A stretch of 64,000 nucleotides of DNA, from contig NC_084763.1 of NCBI RefSeq assembly GCF_028858725.1, positions 9,238,001-9,302,000 of the forward strand, in the 5' to 3' direction. A program made the translations under genes and the position numbers. The notes below the pieces were generated by a model. The model was not told where the DNA came from. It worked only from the letters and a program-made list of their open reading frames with translations, and ran no database searches. The stretch comes from Colius striatus. Taxonomy: Eukaryota > Chordata > Aves > Coliiformes > Coliidae. This document shows positions 49,301 to 61,130 of this stretch, piece after piece; within the stretch, counting starts at the first letter, position 1; every line of letters starts with the position of its first letter.

Positions 49301-50665
49301 TCTCAACGTTTACCACCAGCATATGAAGAAGCCATACACCTACCTTCATTTATCAACAGAAGTCAAACTCTCATGTAGAGTAACTGTAAAATAAACATCC
49401 TCTCTGTCAAATGACAATCCCACCTGTACTTTCAGCAGGGAATCAAACAGGAATCCATATAATTTGTAGGCAACATGTTTTCCAAGCAATTCAGAAAGAA
49501 ATACACTTCTTCCCTTAATGCTGAAATTTGGACCCAAAGGATTATACAGCTTGGCTGTCAAGCACCTTTTATTAAAAACAAAAACAAAGCACAACTGTCA
49601 TTAGGATTTGAATGTCTGAAACAGGCTGAAGGTAGAAAAACCATAATCAGTCCTTCAGGACCCCAGAACAATTCTGTAGCTGTCAAAACAAGAATTAAGC
49701 CTTCCCATAAACCAGCACAAATTGACACAGCGAAAGACGACGCATGCCAATGTAAAAAAATACATAGTTCAGTCCATTGGCTGCTGAGTGTATCTGCAAA
49801 GCATATTCAGGGCTACCACTGGGACATAGGAAAGGTTATCAAAATATCAGACATCCTAATGTCTGCTTTTTCTTTGAGGCCCCAAAGAAATCCCCGAGTT
49901 TACCTCCTGCCCTTCACCTTTCCCTGTGCCATGATGTGTGTGCCAAGTGTGATAATAATATCAACCCAATTGTTCTTCCTGTGCTGTGCCCTGTCCAAAT
50001 AAATGAATTGCCTTGAAGAAAGTGGAAAGGTACATTAAAGAGGTCAAATGTTTTGCAAGCCAGACTTCAAGATGCTGCTGCTCTGTTTTCACAAAGCACA
50101 TAATTAATATGAATAAAGGGTGTGCCTAGGTCTCCCACAACACTGTGTCCTTGGGCTGTGGCACACCATAGACCCGAGGCATCAGATGTTTCCTGATGTG
50201 ACCAAGTCAGACCTGTCTGACACACTCCTTCCCTGGGCTCCCAAAGAGTTCAAAGTGATACTGATATGAGGACACACAGAGCCCCTGAGACATGCATAGA
50301 ATTTTGCTAAAATGAAGTCAAAGTTTCCTACCAGCATCAAGAACCTTTGGATGAGATGCACTTTTTGGTTTAACAGCTAAGCCAAACAGCAGCCACGACA
50401 AGGCTGCAATCCCAGCCCAAAATTGAAGCAACAGCATTTTAATCATAAAGGATTTTTTTTTTAATAAATGCCTGACTTCTTGGCCAAAAAGGTCTGAGTA
50501 GTTTTAGGATGAATAACCAGAAATTTGGATTTTCCCTGCAGGCAATTCAATGAGATTGATAAGTGTAAAAGCTTGTAAACAATAACTCTCATTTGAAAGC
50601 TAAAATCAATTAGGCCTTTTTCCACATCCTTTTAGTCAGCATCCTAGCAAAATTCTTCTGAATAT

Positions 50666-50701
50666 GGAATGCCTTCCAAAACTGGAATGTCTTCCAAAGC
50701 T
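50666..50701 (+). repeat. 18-bp tandem duplication
   Basis: ggaatgccttccaaaact is followed directly by ggaatgtcttccaaagct (50684), differing at two bases. Confidence 0.75.
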
Positions 50702-53700
50702 TGATACTTATTTACAATTCACACAAAAACCAGAACTATGTGGGAAACGCACTAAGATGATTAAAGTGTCTCTCCATTTCAGGAGCAATGAATGGTCAAC
50801 CAAGAAGAGATGTGAATATTTTTAGCAACCTCTGAGGAGAAACAGACTGTATAAATCCAGCAATCCAATGAATTTATAACATCACTATATTTTCAAGAAC
50901 ATTTTCTGCAAAGCATAAAAAAATGCATTGTGGAACTATTGTTTGCTGAAAACTATGCTAACCTGCCAAATACATTTGAAAATGCATTTGATATACTAAT
51001 GAATGAATGTTTAAGGATTTATAAATACATTTGAAAATATATAGTGCTGTCCTGCAAGAGTAGGTAGTCCATTCATTTGTGACATTTCAAGATGATCAAA
51101 TTAGCCCTAAGCAAGAGAAAAAATGTTTTGTTTGTGACACTATCTGCACACAAAGAGGTCCAACAAAAGAACTCAAAACCATTTCCTTCTCCAGATCTTC
51201 TCAAATTTACATCAACATTATAAACCATGTAAGTGAAACATAGAGTTATTTAAAAACATACCTGTAAGGGGTATGGTTTTGAAAGCCCTGCTTTGTTTTT
51301 CCGATGGATCATGTTGAATCAATTTTTTCCAGTCTACTTGTATTAGCTGGGCAGAATATTCACAGAAATGCAATTGTGTATTGTAATTTCCCTTTGATCA
51401 CAGTCATTTTATTTCTTATGTTTCCCAAGCAGTTTTCTAGAAAATGCAGCAGTAATGGTATGCAGCAGTGGATATTGAGCTGCTTGCAAACCACTCAGGC
51501 AGCTCGTAAAAACATTATTAAAAGGCAAATGCCCTTTGTGCTCATAACTTCCAAACTACGCAAGCTGAAGTGCTTTAATGCTTCTAATGTTTTGTAACGT
51601 AGTGAGATGTGCTCTGCTGGAGTTAGTGCTGTGGCTTTCCAGCTGACAACTTGTGCTCTCCTGTCAGTTACCAGTTTGATTTGACTCTGACTCTCCTCTA
51701 GTTCAAGAAGGTGTCTGAGAACGCTTTGCTGAGAAGCCTGATGACTGACAAGAGGCACATGGAGTCCTCTCTCATCTCCTGCAGAGGGAAGCTCTTCAGA
51801 ACATGCTAAGGCATGACTTTGGTATCTCTGAGATCCTCCTCCCAAACCATGGAGGCTCTGGAGATGCCCAGTCCCATGAAGGTGCTCTGGCTTACCTGCT
51901 AATGAGTGTCTGTCTCATCAACTGGGGCTCTGGGAGAGCTGTGAAGGCCACAGAGAGAAAAAGGGCTTTCTGTACAAGCAGTTCACTTGGTAAAATAATA
52001 ATGGAGCTATTTTAAAGACATCCTTGATGTTCACTTAGGAAGTGGTATTTTGCTTTAGTTCCTGAATGCCTTAAACTGCCATGTTCCTCTCTCCTGAGGT
52101 CATCTCTTGCTTTGCAACATCCATGAATTTAGTGTTCAGACATATGAGTTTACTCCTTTACCTAAAGAATTGAGAGTTCATCTGTGTTTTCTCCTATAAT
52201 CAGCCTTTGTACAGGCGGTCTGCAGCTTTGCACAGGCAGAGGAGAGCAACAATATTTGCTGTAGCATTTAGCATCTGAATGACTATTGCCGATCCTCATA
52301 GTCTGCTAGGGATCTGCCATCATGACAGTTGCCCTGGCTTCAGCTTGTTTATTATTTTCCTCATTGTACTTTTTGTTTGCTGTAAAGTTTGCTGTAGTTC
52401 TCTTCACTCTTTTTTTCTATCTTGCCTATTTCTGCTGTAAACGTAACACTAATTTTATACTGTCTAAAGAGTCCAGGTTTTGCAGTCTTTCTGTAAATCA
52501 CAGGCATAAAGGATGTAAAATATACTAGGCTAAGATCTTTGCAGACAACAAGTATCAATCTAACCAGTATCAAGCTGCTAACATACTATTTAGTTTTCCC
52601 ATTGGCCTCAAAATCTTTATCTGAAATAGCAATTTCTCTATTGGCATATGATTTCCCCCAAAAGGGAAACAAACAGTTTCACCCTTTTGCTGCATTAGTG
52701 GAATGCACTTTCCATTTAATAATGACTAAACTGTACTGCTTTCCTTCCATTCTCTCCATTGCTCCCTTCCCCATTCTTCACTTCCAGCTCTACAAGTTGA
52801 TATTTGATAATTTGTTAGCTTTGGTCTAGCTGGGAGTGTGAGTGTTCCTCCCAGAAAGAGCACTTATTTTCAGTGGTGGAGTTTCTTTCCCCTGTACCCA
52901 GGAGAAGGTAGTAGGCAATGAGCTGAAGTCTAATTTGAAGCACTCTAGCTGCTCTGTGCTCCATGCCCTTGGAGGTGGTGTGTGCTTACAGTAAGCTAGC
53001 GGCAGAGTGCAATACATGTTTTTAATGCCATCGCTGACAGAAAATCCATACTTGAAATAGCATATGCTTACATTCCCTGACCCCAGACATAGTGCAAAAG
53101 ACTTTCATGCTGATTTCCATCAACGACTCATTTACTCCAATGTGGCCAATGCTGAATCTCTGTCTCCCTCACTCTGCAACCAGATCCCTGTTATCTGTTG
53201 TGCTACATGCCCATAGACCTCAAAACTTTCCTTTGAAGAAGATTTTACAGTAGAAGAGACAATAAGTGAGGAACACCTGAGGAGTGCAAAAGGTAGCATA
53301 TTTTGAGCCAACTCGATTGTTTTACTTACTGCATGGAAAGCAAACTGAACATTTGGGAGGTACTTGATGAAAATCATGTTTGCAGTGTTCCAGTGAATTT
53401 GCCAAGCTGTTAAGTGCCAGGCCTCAAAGGTTCAGGGCTCACTACTGATGTGTTTGTTTAAGAAGCTTCAGTGTTTGCAAGAGGTGAGATTTAGCAGCAT
53501 AACATTAGGAGAGGACTCTTCAGAGAAACTAGGTTGATGTGCAGCTGATGTGGTTAACACTTATTAATATTAGATTAGATACCTTTGCAATGCAAAGATT
53601 TCAGATGTGTAGTTTTATCACTGTGTTGTCTTTTGTGCATTAAAATTTCATGAGAGTTTCTTACTTGGAGCAATGAGATTTGCCACTAAATAACTCTTTG

Positions 53701-54772
53701 GCATGAAGAAACTTAATTGATGTTTCAGAGGGAGTTTGAGAATCACAGTGCTGTAAAAGCTCAGAGAAGCTGATTAGAGATTGGAAATGCATACATTGAA
53801 TGAGTGGATCAGTGCTGTCCCATGCAGTCAGTACTGTGAGACTTACTCCAAAAGGGCTGTGCCATCATCTAATAAACTCAGTACTTAAAATGTGTCAATT
53901 TGCTGTTTATGTGTTTGTGAGGGAAATACATGCACTCAAATTTAAATTGCTTCTGTAGATGGAAGATGGAGGAGGTGACATGCTATCCTCCTTTTAGAGA
54001 GACCAACAAAACACTGAAAGAACCTCACTTTTCCAGGGTTATGCACAACGCTCACCTCAGAAATGGTGACACTGGATTCCATGCTAGGGCTGATAGAAAA
54101 AGTCACTTTTGCTTTCAGCCCATTTAGAGGGAATCTGTTACAGACTTCCACAAGCAAAGGTCAATGACCTTGCAGTTCCTGGGTAAAGACTAAATAGGAG
54201 AGAATCTCCCCTTAATTTTTAAATATTTTGCATGTTTCATTAAAACAAAGAAGATTGAATAAAAAATGACATTTCTTGTATTTCAGTTGACTTATCAGAT
54301 ATCACTCAAGAGGTGATTTCCTAACAAGCAATATGAAATTACTACATTTTGTATACCTTAAATTGTTTTCCTGGACTGAGTGACAGAGCAATAACTCCAG
54401 CAATCCCATAATACTTTAGAAAAAAAGTATCTTTGTAGCATGGGAAAGCCACTTTCTAAGAAGTCTCTCCAAACCCTTCCTCATGTGGCATCAGTTCCCT
54501 GTTTTCCCCTGTCTGAGATGAAAATGTAAATGGATAGAAATCAGTTCTTCCACCCAAGACTAGAAAATATCCATCCATAGAACAACACTGTCTTAAAATG
54601 TAGAGGTGTGCTACTCATCTCCACAGTTAAAGTTCTACTAAAGAGTAGATAAAAAGCTGTCCTGGCACATCTGGTAGATGTGATCTGATTTGTGCTGTTT
54701 ACATTAGTCTTTCAGTTCACAAATTATTTCATAAAAATATTTACACAAGCACAAAATTCTGGTCTGGGTTTG

Positions 54773-54786
54773 TTTTTTTTTTTTTT
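54773..54786 (+). repeat. Poly-T, 14 bp
   Basis: Fourteen T in a row; no element body is recognised on either side. Confidence 0.9.
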
Positions 54787-55313
54787 AAGCAAATAGTTAA
54801 TCTCTTTTTGTCATGATCTTTCAGGTTCCTACACCTTCAGAACAAACTGCTTCCCCTTACTGAAAATCCTCTGTATTCCCCACTTCTACTCTTCAGACTT
54901 CTGTCACATACAGGTAATATTTTATCTATTGTTAGCTTTTGCTAGTTACAATGAAAGTACAAACATCTTACAAGAAAAATTGCTTCTGTTCCTTATCAGT
55001 AACCTCTCAGTGTGAGAAATAGGTGTGATCAACCAACTGCTTTTCGGTGGTGTTATCCCTGTTCCTTAAGAATTAGCAAAAAGTCTGACTTGGAAGTGAA
55101 ATGTTTGGGGGTTTTTCCAGATGTAATTTCCATCCTATTTTGACTTCCTCTTGTTGAGCAAGTCTACCCTTCTCTCTTTCTTGCATCTGCCTGCCTAACT
55201 TAGTAGCAGTAAAGAAATGTATGACTTACCTGCGAGTTTCTTTTGGATCTCAAGGCTTGGGCTATGGAGTTTTAACACTGACATAGCTGTGGTTTTGAAG
55301 GGTTTTTTTCCTA

Positions 55314-55327
55314 TGTGTGTGTGTGTG
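55314..55327 (+). repeat. (TG)7 microsatellite
   Basis: Seven TG units in presumed NPSR1 intron 2. Confidence 0.9.
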
Positions 55328-56858
55328 TATGTATTAAATACATGCAGAAACAGAACGATCTGCTAAAATGCATCCATATCCACATTGCATCCTTCAGCAA
55401 TTTGAAGTTGTTTTTTCCACTAACACAGCAGGGCACAGCAGTTATCTGCCCTCCAAAGGTTCTCCTTTAAGGTTAATCATGCAGCTGTTTTGTTACTGTA
55501 CAGGTTTGGAATAACATTTGTCACTTAAGCTGCACCTTTTTTTTTTTCCAGACCCCACTTGAATAAATTGTCTTTTGGGCAGAGCCCAGAAAAGTCTGGA
55601 CAAATGCCAGATGGCTGTTTAGAAACAGAGCTCAGCACAAAACAAATAATCATGTGTTTTCCATCAGGCAACATGTTGATATGCCTTACTGTGCTTAAAA
55701 TATAAATAAATAAGTAAATATATAAGCGTTTCTCTGTAAAACTTTGTATTTGCAAGCGGGTTTTGGGCCTTCTGAGGTCTGATTGAAACTGTGGAAGATT
55801 AGCTTCTTAGTTGTCAAAGGCAAATACTAATCCTGATATATTTGGTGACGTACAAACACCATACAGATTCATACAGTCATCTGTAGGGGTCTAAATTGGG
55901 AACTGAATCCTTCTGTAAAAGTCAGTGAAACCTAAAGACAGCTCAGAGTATTTTCCACTATTGGCTATAAATGGAGCACAGGGAGAGTGACTTTGTATCT
56001 TACGTACCTGCAGTGAGGCTCCTAAAATAGATGACATGAATAATCCCTAAAATGAATACCAGTGAGCAAGAATGCAGTCATGAAACTTAATCCAATTATC
56101 TTTATGACAGTTATGTCCCATTCTGCTTCCCAGGACTGATGTAGAGCCAGATACTTTCTTTTAGCTTACTTCTGTTCACATGACATGAAGCTAACAGACC
56201 ATTTCCCCTCCACCTTCCCTGCTAATAATGATACTGTTATAAAGCAAAAGGTGTAATGTCCTGAGTAACAGTAACTTCCTTGGAGGAAGAAGGTCACAGA
56301 TAAAATCACTTTGTCACAAAAAGTCCTGCAATTGTTAAGTTCTCACCAAACAACTCAACCACATACCTGCAAGAGAAAGAAGGTGTCTGAAAAGACTTAC
56401 TCAATTCATATGTCTCTAGGATAACTAAAAAAGTTACTAAGATTAGAATTTCATTGCTCTTTTTGCTGTTTCTTTCAAATACGTGCCCAGACAACATGGC
56501 ATTCTTGTTTTACAGCCCTCAGAAGTGCTGTAGTCAGCCAGACAAACCTTTATGATCTCCACATAGCTCTACTGGTATCAGCAAAGCTGTGATGGTGGTG
56601 CAGTAATTTAGCTGCACAATGCAGATCCTGGCACAGGGTTAGAGAAATTACATTGAAGGTGAAAGGGGGGGCGAAAGCTACTTGGTGAAATCTGAAGGGA
56701 AAGGCTTTTCTGTTAGTCACACAGTTGTCTGGTCGAAAAGCATTTGTATGCAAAGATCTGAAATAATGGCAGCTCCTTTTAAAATAATAGAAATGATAAA
56801 TGTGGATCTCCCGTGTGGAAATCTGTAGGTGAGTGAGTAGAATCAAGTTCAGGCTCTC

Positions 56859-56876
56859 TGTGTGTGTGTGTGTGTG
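56859..56876 (+). repeat. (TG)9 microsatellite
   Basis: Nine uninterrupted TG units. It accounts for the His-Thr run in two minus-strand open frames here, which are therefore not genes. Confidence 0.95.
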
Positions 56877-57555
56877 TCTGTTGAAATGAGATGATGGTAC
56901 CTTTATACAATGCCAGGGCATCTAAGGTCCATTCATCATTTTTTAATCCTTTCAGAAATAACTTATTACCCAGGAAAAGCAAACAGAGCAGCTGGTTCCA
57001 TCTTAGTTGAAAAATATATGATCTGGGCTGAATTTTGGAAGAAATGATTGTCACAAGATGTTCCTCTAATATTATTTTCATTGTAGGAGTGTCCAGGGGC
57101 CCTGGAGATGGCATTCAAAGCTTTAGAGACAACATTCAAAGGCACTCCTAGGTGACTGAGGAACAGAGGTATGATGCCTGCTTGTGAGTTTTAACATACA
57201 TATACACTGCAAAAGGATAATCATTGTGTACTGTACTGAATATTTATGGGCATAGTCTAGCTGGTTTTTCTCTGCTTTACAAGCAAGGAGATTTGTGGAG
57301 TAAAGCCTATTAAGTCCCTAAGGGTTATAAAAGGAAAGACTCAAATTCTTTGTACAGGAATGCACACCTCTGCTGAAAATATGTTACAAATCCACAAAAT
57401 ACTAGTTTCAGAAGATTTCTCTGGCTTGAGAGTGTTATAGTGACTGAGATGCAGATGAAATGAGAGCTCGTCTTGGTTGCTGGCTTCTCAGAGTCTCAGG
57501 CAGCCCTGTGAGATGTGAAAAGACTCACAACACTATACCCTACACTGAAACTGGT

Positions 57556-57920
57556 AATCATAGAATCATAGAATTGTTTCAGCTGGAAGAGACCTGTAAG
57601 ATCATCAAGTCCAGCCTTTGTCCCAGCCCTATAAACCACTAGACCATTTCCCTAAGTGCAACATCTACCCATCTCTGAAACCCCTCCAGGGACCTTGACT
57701 CCAGCATCTCTCTCGCAGCACGTTCCAATTCCTGACAACCCTTTCAGGAAAGAAATTCCTCCCCATATCCAGCCTGAACCTCCCCGGCACAACTTGAGAC
57801 CTTTTCCTCTTGTTCTATTGCTTGTTACTAGGGAGAACAGACCAATTCCCACCTTCCTTTCAGGTAGTTGTAGAGAGAGATAAGGTCTCCCTTGAGCCTT
57901 CTTTTCTCCAGGCTAAATAA
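57556..57920 (-). mobile_element. CR1 LINE 3' end
   Basis: Reverse orientation, with the 3' end at 57556 (aatcatagaatcatagaatt). The landmarks cagctggaagagacctgtaa, cctttcaggaaagaaattcc and ttctctccaggctaaata-like text at the inner end are typical of CR1 read in reverse. 5'-truncated at about 57920. Confidence 0.9.
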
Positions 57921-60794
57921 TGGAGCTATTGGCAACCTGGGTGAGTGTGACTGCTGTTTGTAACTGCTTAGAGGTTATAGTTTACATCACTAAGCACTGA
58001 AAATCCCACTCTGAGCTCCTGTGGAGGATGAACACACAAACAACCCGCTTCTGGAACAATTTAATATACTATTTAGACTTTGTACACTGAGGAGAGAGGA
58101 GGCAGAGACCACAGTTCTACTTAGAGCTACACTGCAGAGTGTTTTTTGCTACCTGTAAAGAGATCTGAAGACCACTGCTCAGAGACAACAGGCTGAAAAA
58201 TGTTGGTTTAAGGATGTCTAGTGGGTTGTGATTATATTAATTACAAACCATGAATCATGGACATCTTGTTCCTGCATTTGTAAGATTAAAGTAGGCTATA
58301 TAAATAACAGCCATTACAGGGTTTTTAAGTGGATGACCATTCTTGCTTCTAAGTAGCAAATTTGGAGCTCATTATCTTTATATTTCCACTAATGGGAGGG
58401 ACATTGCATTCTACTTTTATAGATACATCACTTCAGATAGGTTTTTTTTGCTTCTATGCCAGGGCTACTTCAGTGAGCTAGAATGGATTGAGTCAGAGCA
58501 AGCAAGAATACCATGTCCAGCCCTGGACTTTCTACTCAGCCCTTAAGAAGGTATCTAAAAATATAGGAACATCAGGCAAAATATAGAGTACACAAGCTTT
58601 GGGCCCAGGCTGGTTGAAAATACTTTAATTTTGGTTTGGAATTGGAAAATAAAGCAGAAGAAGTAGCCATCAGCAAATCTACAGCTCATTTCTACACTCT
58701 TGGACCATCTCACCTCTCCGAGAACTCCCTGGTGAGGCACTAACCAGTGTGTTTTTTGAGATATCACATTCTAGACTGAAACTCTTTGGCTACTGCACTG
58801 AGATCAGCTCTGTTACTGATAGAGGGCAAAGGCAACCGAACTGCCTGAGACCACAGGGTTACTGCCAGTCCTCCAAGGCCACCTTTTTTTCTGAGAGCCC
58901 CAGACTTGGTGGAATATAAATATACCTTTCCAAGGACAGTTGATTTTGCACCAGAAGTAGTTTGTTTTACATTAAACCTCACAAGGAAACTGTAACTAGA
59001 TTTAATGTTTTTATATAACTAGATTAATGCTAGTCCCAATTTCACTGTTATTCCTACACTACTAGCCTGGGTTGGAGCAATGTATTTTCAGGATGACAGG
59101 TTGTCTATGTCAGACCTCTAGCCTCATGTTTTCACCTCTAAAACATGAAATCTGCTTTATTTTCTGTGCCAATTTTCCTTTGACTTTAGGATCAAATACT
59201 GTGAAATAGAGATTTTTACACTCTCAAGAGACTCTCCTCCTTTACGTAAAGCTTCTTTCTGTCTCTCAGTTTTGATGCTAATGCTCACTCTTGGTTTGCT
59301 TTCCTAACTTCTGAGGCTATTCTACTTTTTACTCCACCTGCCATAGGCTTGGTTTAGGAGCAAATGCATTTTAAGACAAATGCATGTATAAGATATTTAC
59401 CTCAGGAAAGGTGGGGTCTTGTCTTGACTAACCATACATGCAGACAAGAATGATTAGAGCTAGACATAAGCGTAAGTGCACGTAAGAGTATAGTAAAACA
59501 TGATTCACAACATCAAACTGTAATTGTATAGTGTCAGAGTCTGAGTTGCTTATTATGATCTAGTGTACTATGATTCACCTTCAAATCTGACTTAAAGTTC
59601 AAAAGAGAATTTGAGTTTCTGCTAGGTGATATTAAATTGCCAGAAACAGCAATGGATGTGAAATCTGCTTTGCCACATCTTACTGTGGGGTGTTGCAGGC
59701 AGTGACCATGTTTATCTTATCTTGGACTATGTCTCAGTTTTGGGGTGGATGTACACTAATACATACCTAACTTAAAGTAAGTCAGTCCCATGTTGTTTTC
59801 CAGTCACTGAGTTAGCCTTCTTGGCAGAATCAGGATGGAAAATGGTTGCTGCTTCTCCAGGTAATGAATGCAGCCACACAAGGAATTTTCTTATTCACTC
59901 CTAGTCCAGACAATTCAACATAGTTTCATGACATGCACTGAATAAGTAATGTTAATATTCCTGTTTACTCCCAGAGACCATTTTTGCTCTTGGTGAATTG
60001 ATTCTCATTTGTTCTGTGAATGCAAAATGAAGAGTTGTTCTAAATGGTGTAGTTTCTCTAGCCTGCAGAGGAAAGGTGAAGGTAATCTACTCCTTTCCCT
60101 GTTTTTCAAGTTGTGTGTACACTCAGGTGAACTGCAGAGCACTTGGACTTCCTGTTAGGTGCTGGGGAATCAGACTGCTTCCAAAATTGTGGGATTTAGA
60201 TGCCATTGGGTACCCCAGCAAGTTTCAGGGGTTTGAGCCTGAGGGAATATTAACAAATTACACTCTTCCTTTTCAATTTTGATACATCCTTTTCAGTTGT
60301 GATGGGAACACGTAAGTGTAAAACACAATCCATTAGCAGAGATTCTTTCCTCACTCTATGTTAATTACACTTTCAAGACATTTTAGGGCATAATAAACAT
60401 ACCAAATGCATATATCCTTCCTTCAATTTTATGAATTAAATCCACAGTACAATTGCCACTTCCTCTAAGTCTTCTTTTCTACAAGTAGGATACTGGTAGG
60501 ATTCTCACCTTTCTTCAGTCTTCATTTTTTCCCTCATAAATTAGCAGAAAATAAAGGTATGGAAAGGGGTGAAAGCCACAAATTTCTGGGACCAGTTGAG
60601 ATAAACTTTGCATTAGTTAATCATTCTGCATTAGGTTTCTGTGTTTTGGGTGGGATGATGGCAGGTTCCAGACAAGATCCAGCTCACAAATTATGTTTTC
60701 CAGTATAACTGGGAACTCTATGGGCTCTTTGGTTGCCAGCAGTTCACTTCCATTAAGGTGTCTTACTCAATTTGCTGCTAATTGTTGAGGATCC

Positions 60795-61130
60795 TAATAA
60801 TATTTACAAGTATCTAAATGGTGAGTATCAGGAGGTTGGTGCATCCCTTTATTCTATTGTAGCTAGCAACAGGACAAGGGGTAATGAGATGAAGCTAGAA
60901 TACATAAAGTTTCATTTAAACATAAAGAAAACTATTTCCCTGTTGAGGTGAGGGAGCCCTGGCACAGGCTGCCCAGGGAGGGTATGGAGGCTTCTTCCTT
61001 GGAGGTCTTCAAGACCTGCCTGGACATGTTTCTATGTAAGCTGATCTAGGTGGACCTGCTTCTGCAGTGGGATTGGACTAGATGATGTCTACAGGTCCCT
61101 TCCAACCCCTACCATTCTTTGATTCTATGA
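60795..61130 (+). mobile_element. CR1 LINE 3' end
   Basis: Plus orientation, with aatatttacaagtatctaaa, gcacaggctgcccagggagg, cttccttggaggtcttcaag, gtggacctgcttctgcag and a tail ctttgattctatga at 61130. It belongs to the same 3'-end type as the copies at 11620 and 40687 and the reverse copy at 16186. Confidence 0.9.

Noticed and set aside
55201..55260. Good minus-strand donor (CGCAG|gtaagtc) that could end an NPSR1 upstream exon
   Set aside because: The sequence before it encodes nothing like TM1 or the NPSR1 N-terminus and does not end with the required split Asp codon.
205..55290. 16-base identical string taacactgacatagct near 208 and near 55273
   Set aside because: One such match is about what chance predicts for all pairs in 64 kb, and the flanks differ.
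55985..56025. Minus-strand acceptor and donor pair enclosing about 14 bp (possible micro-exon)
   Set aside because: No coding similarity or evidence beyond short consensus matches, which are frequent by chance.
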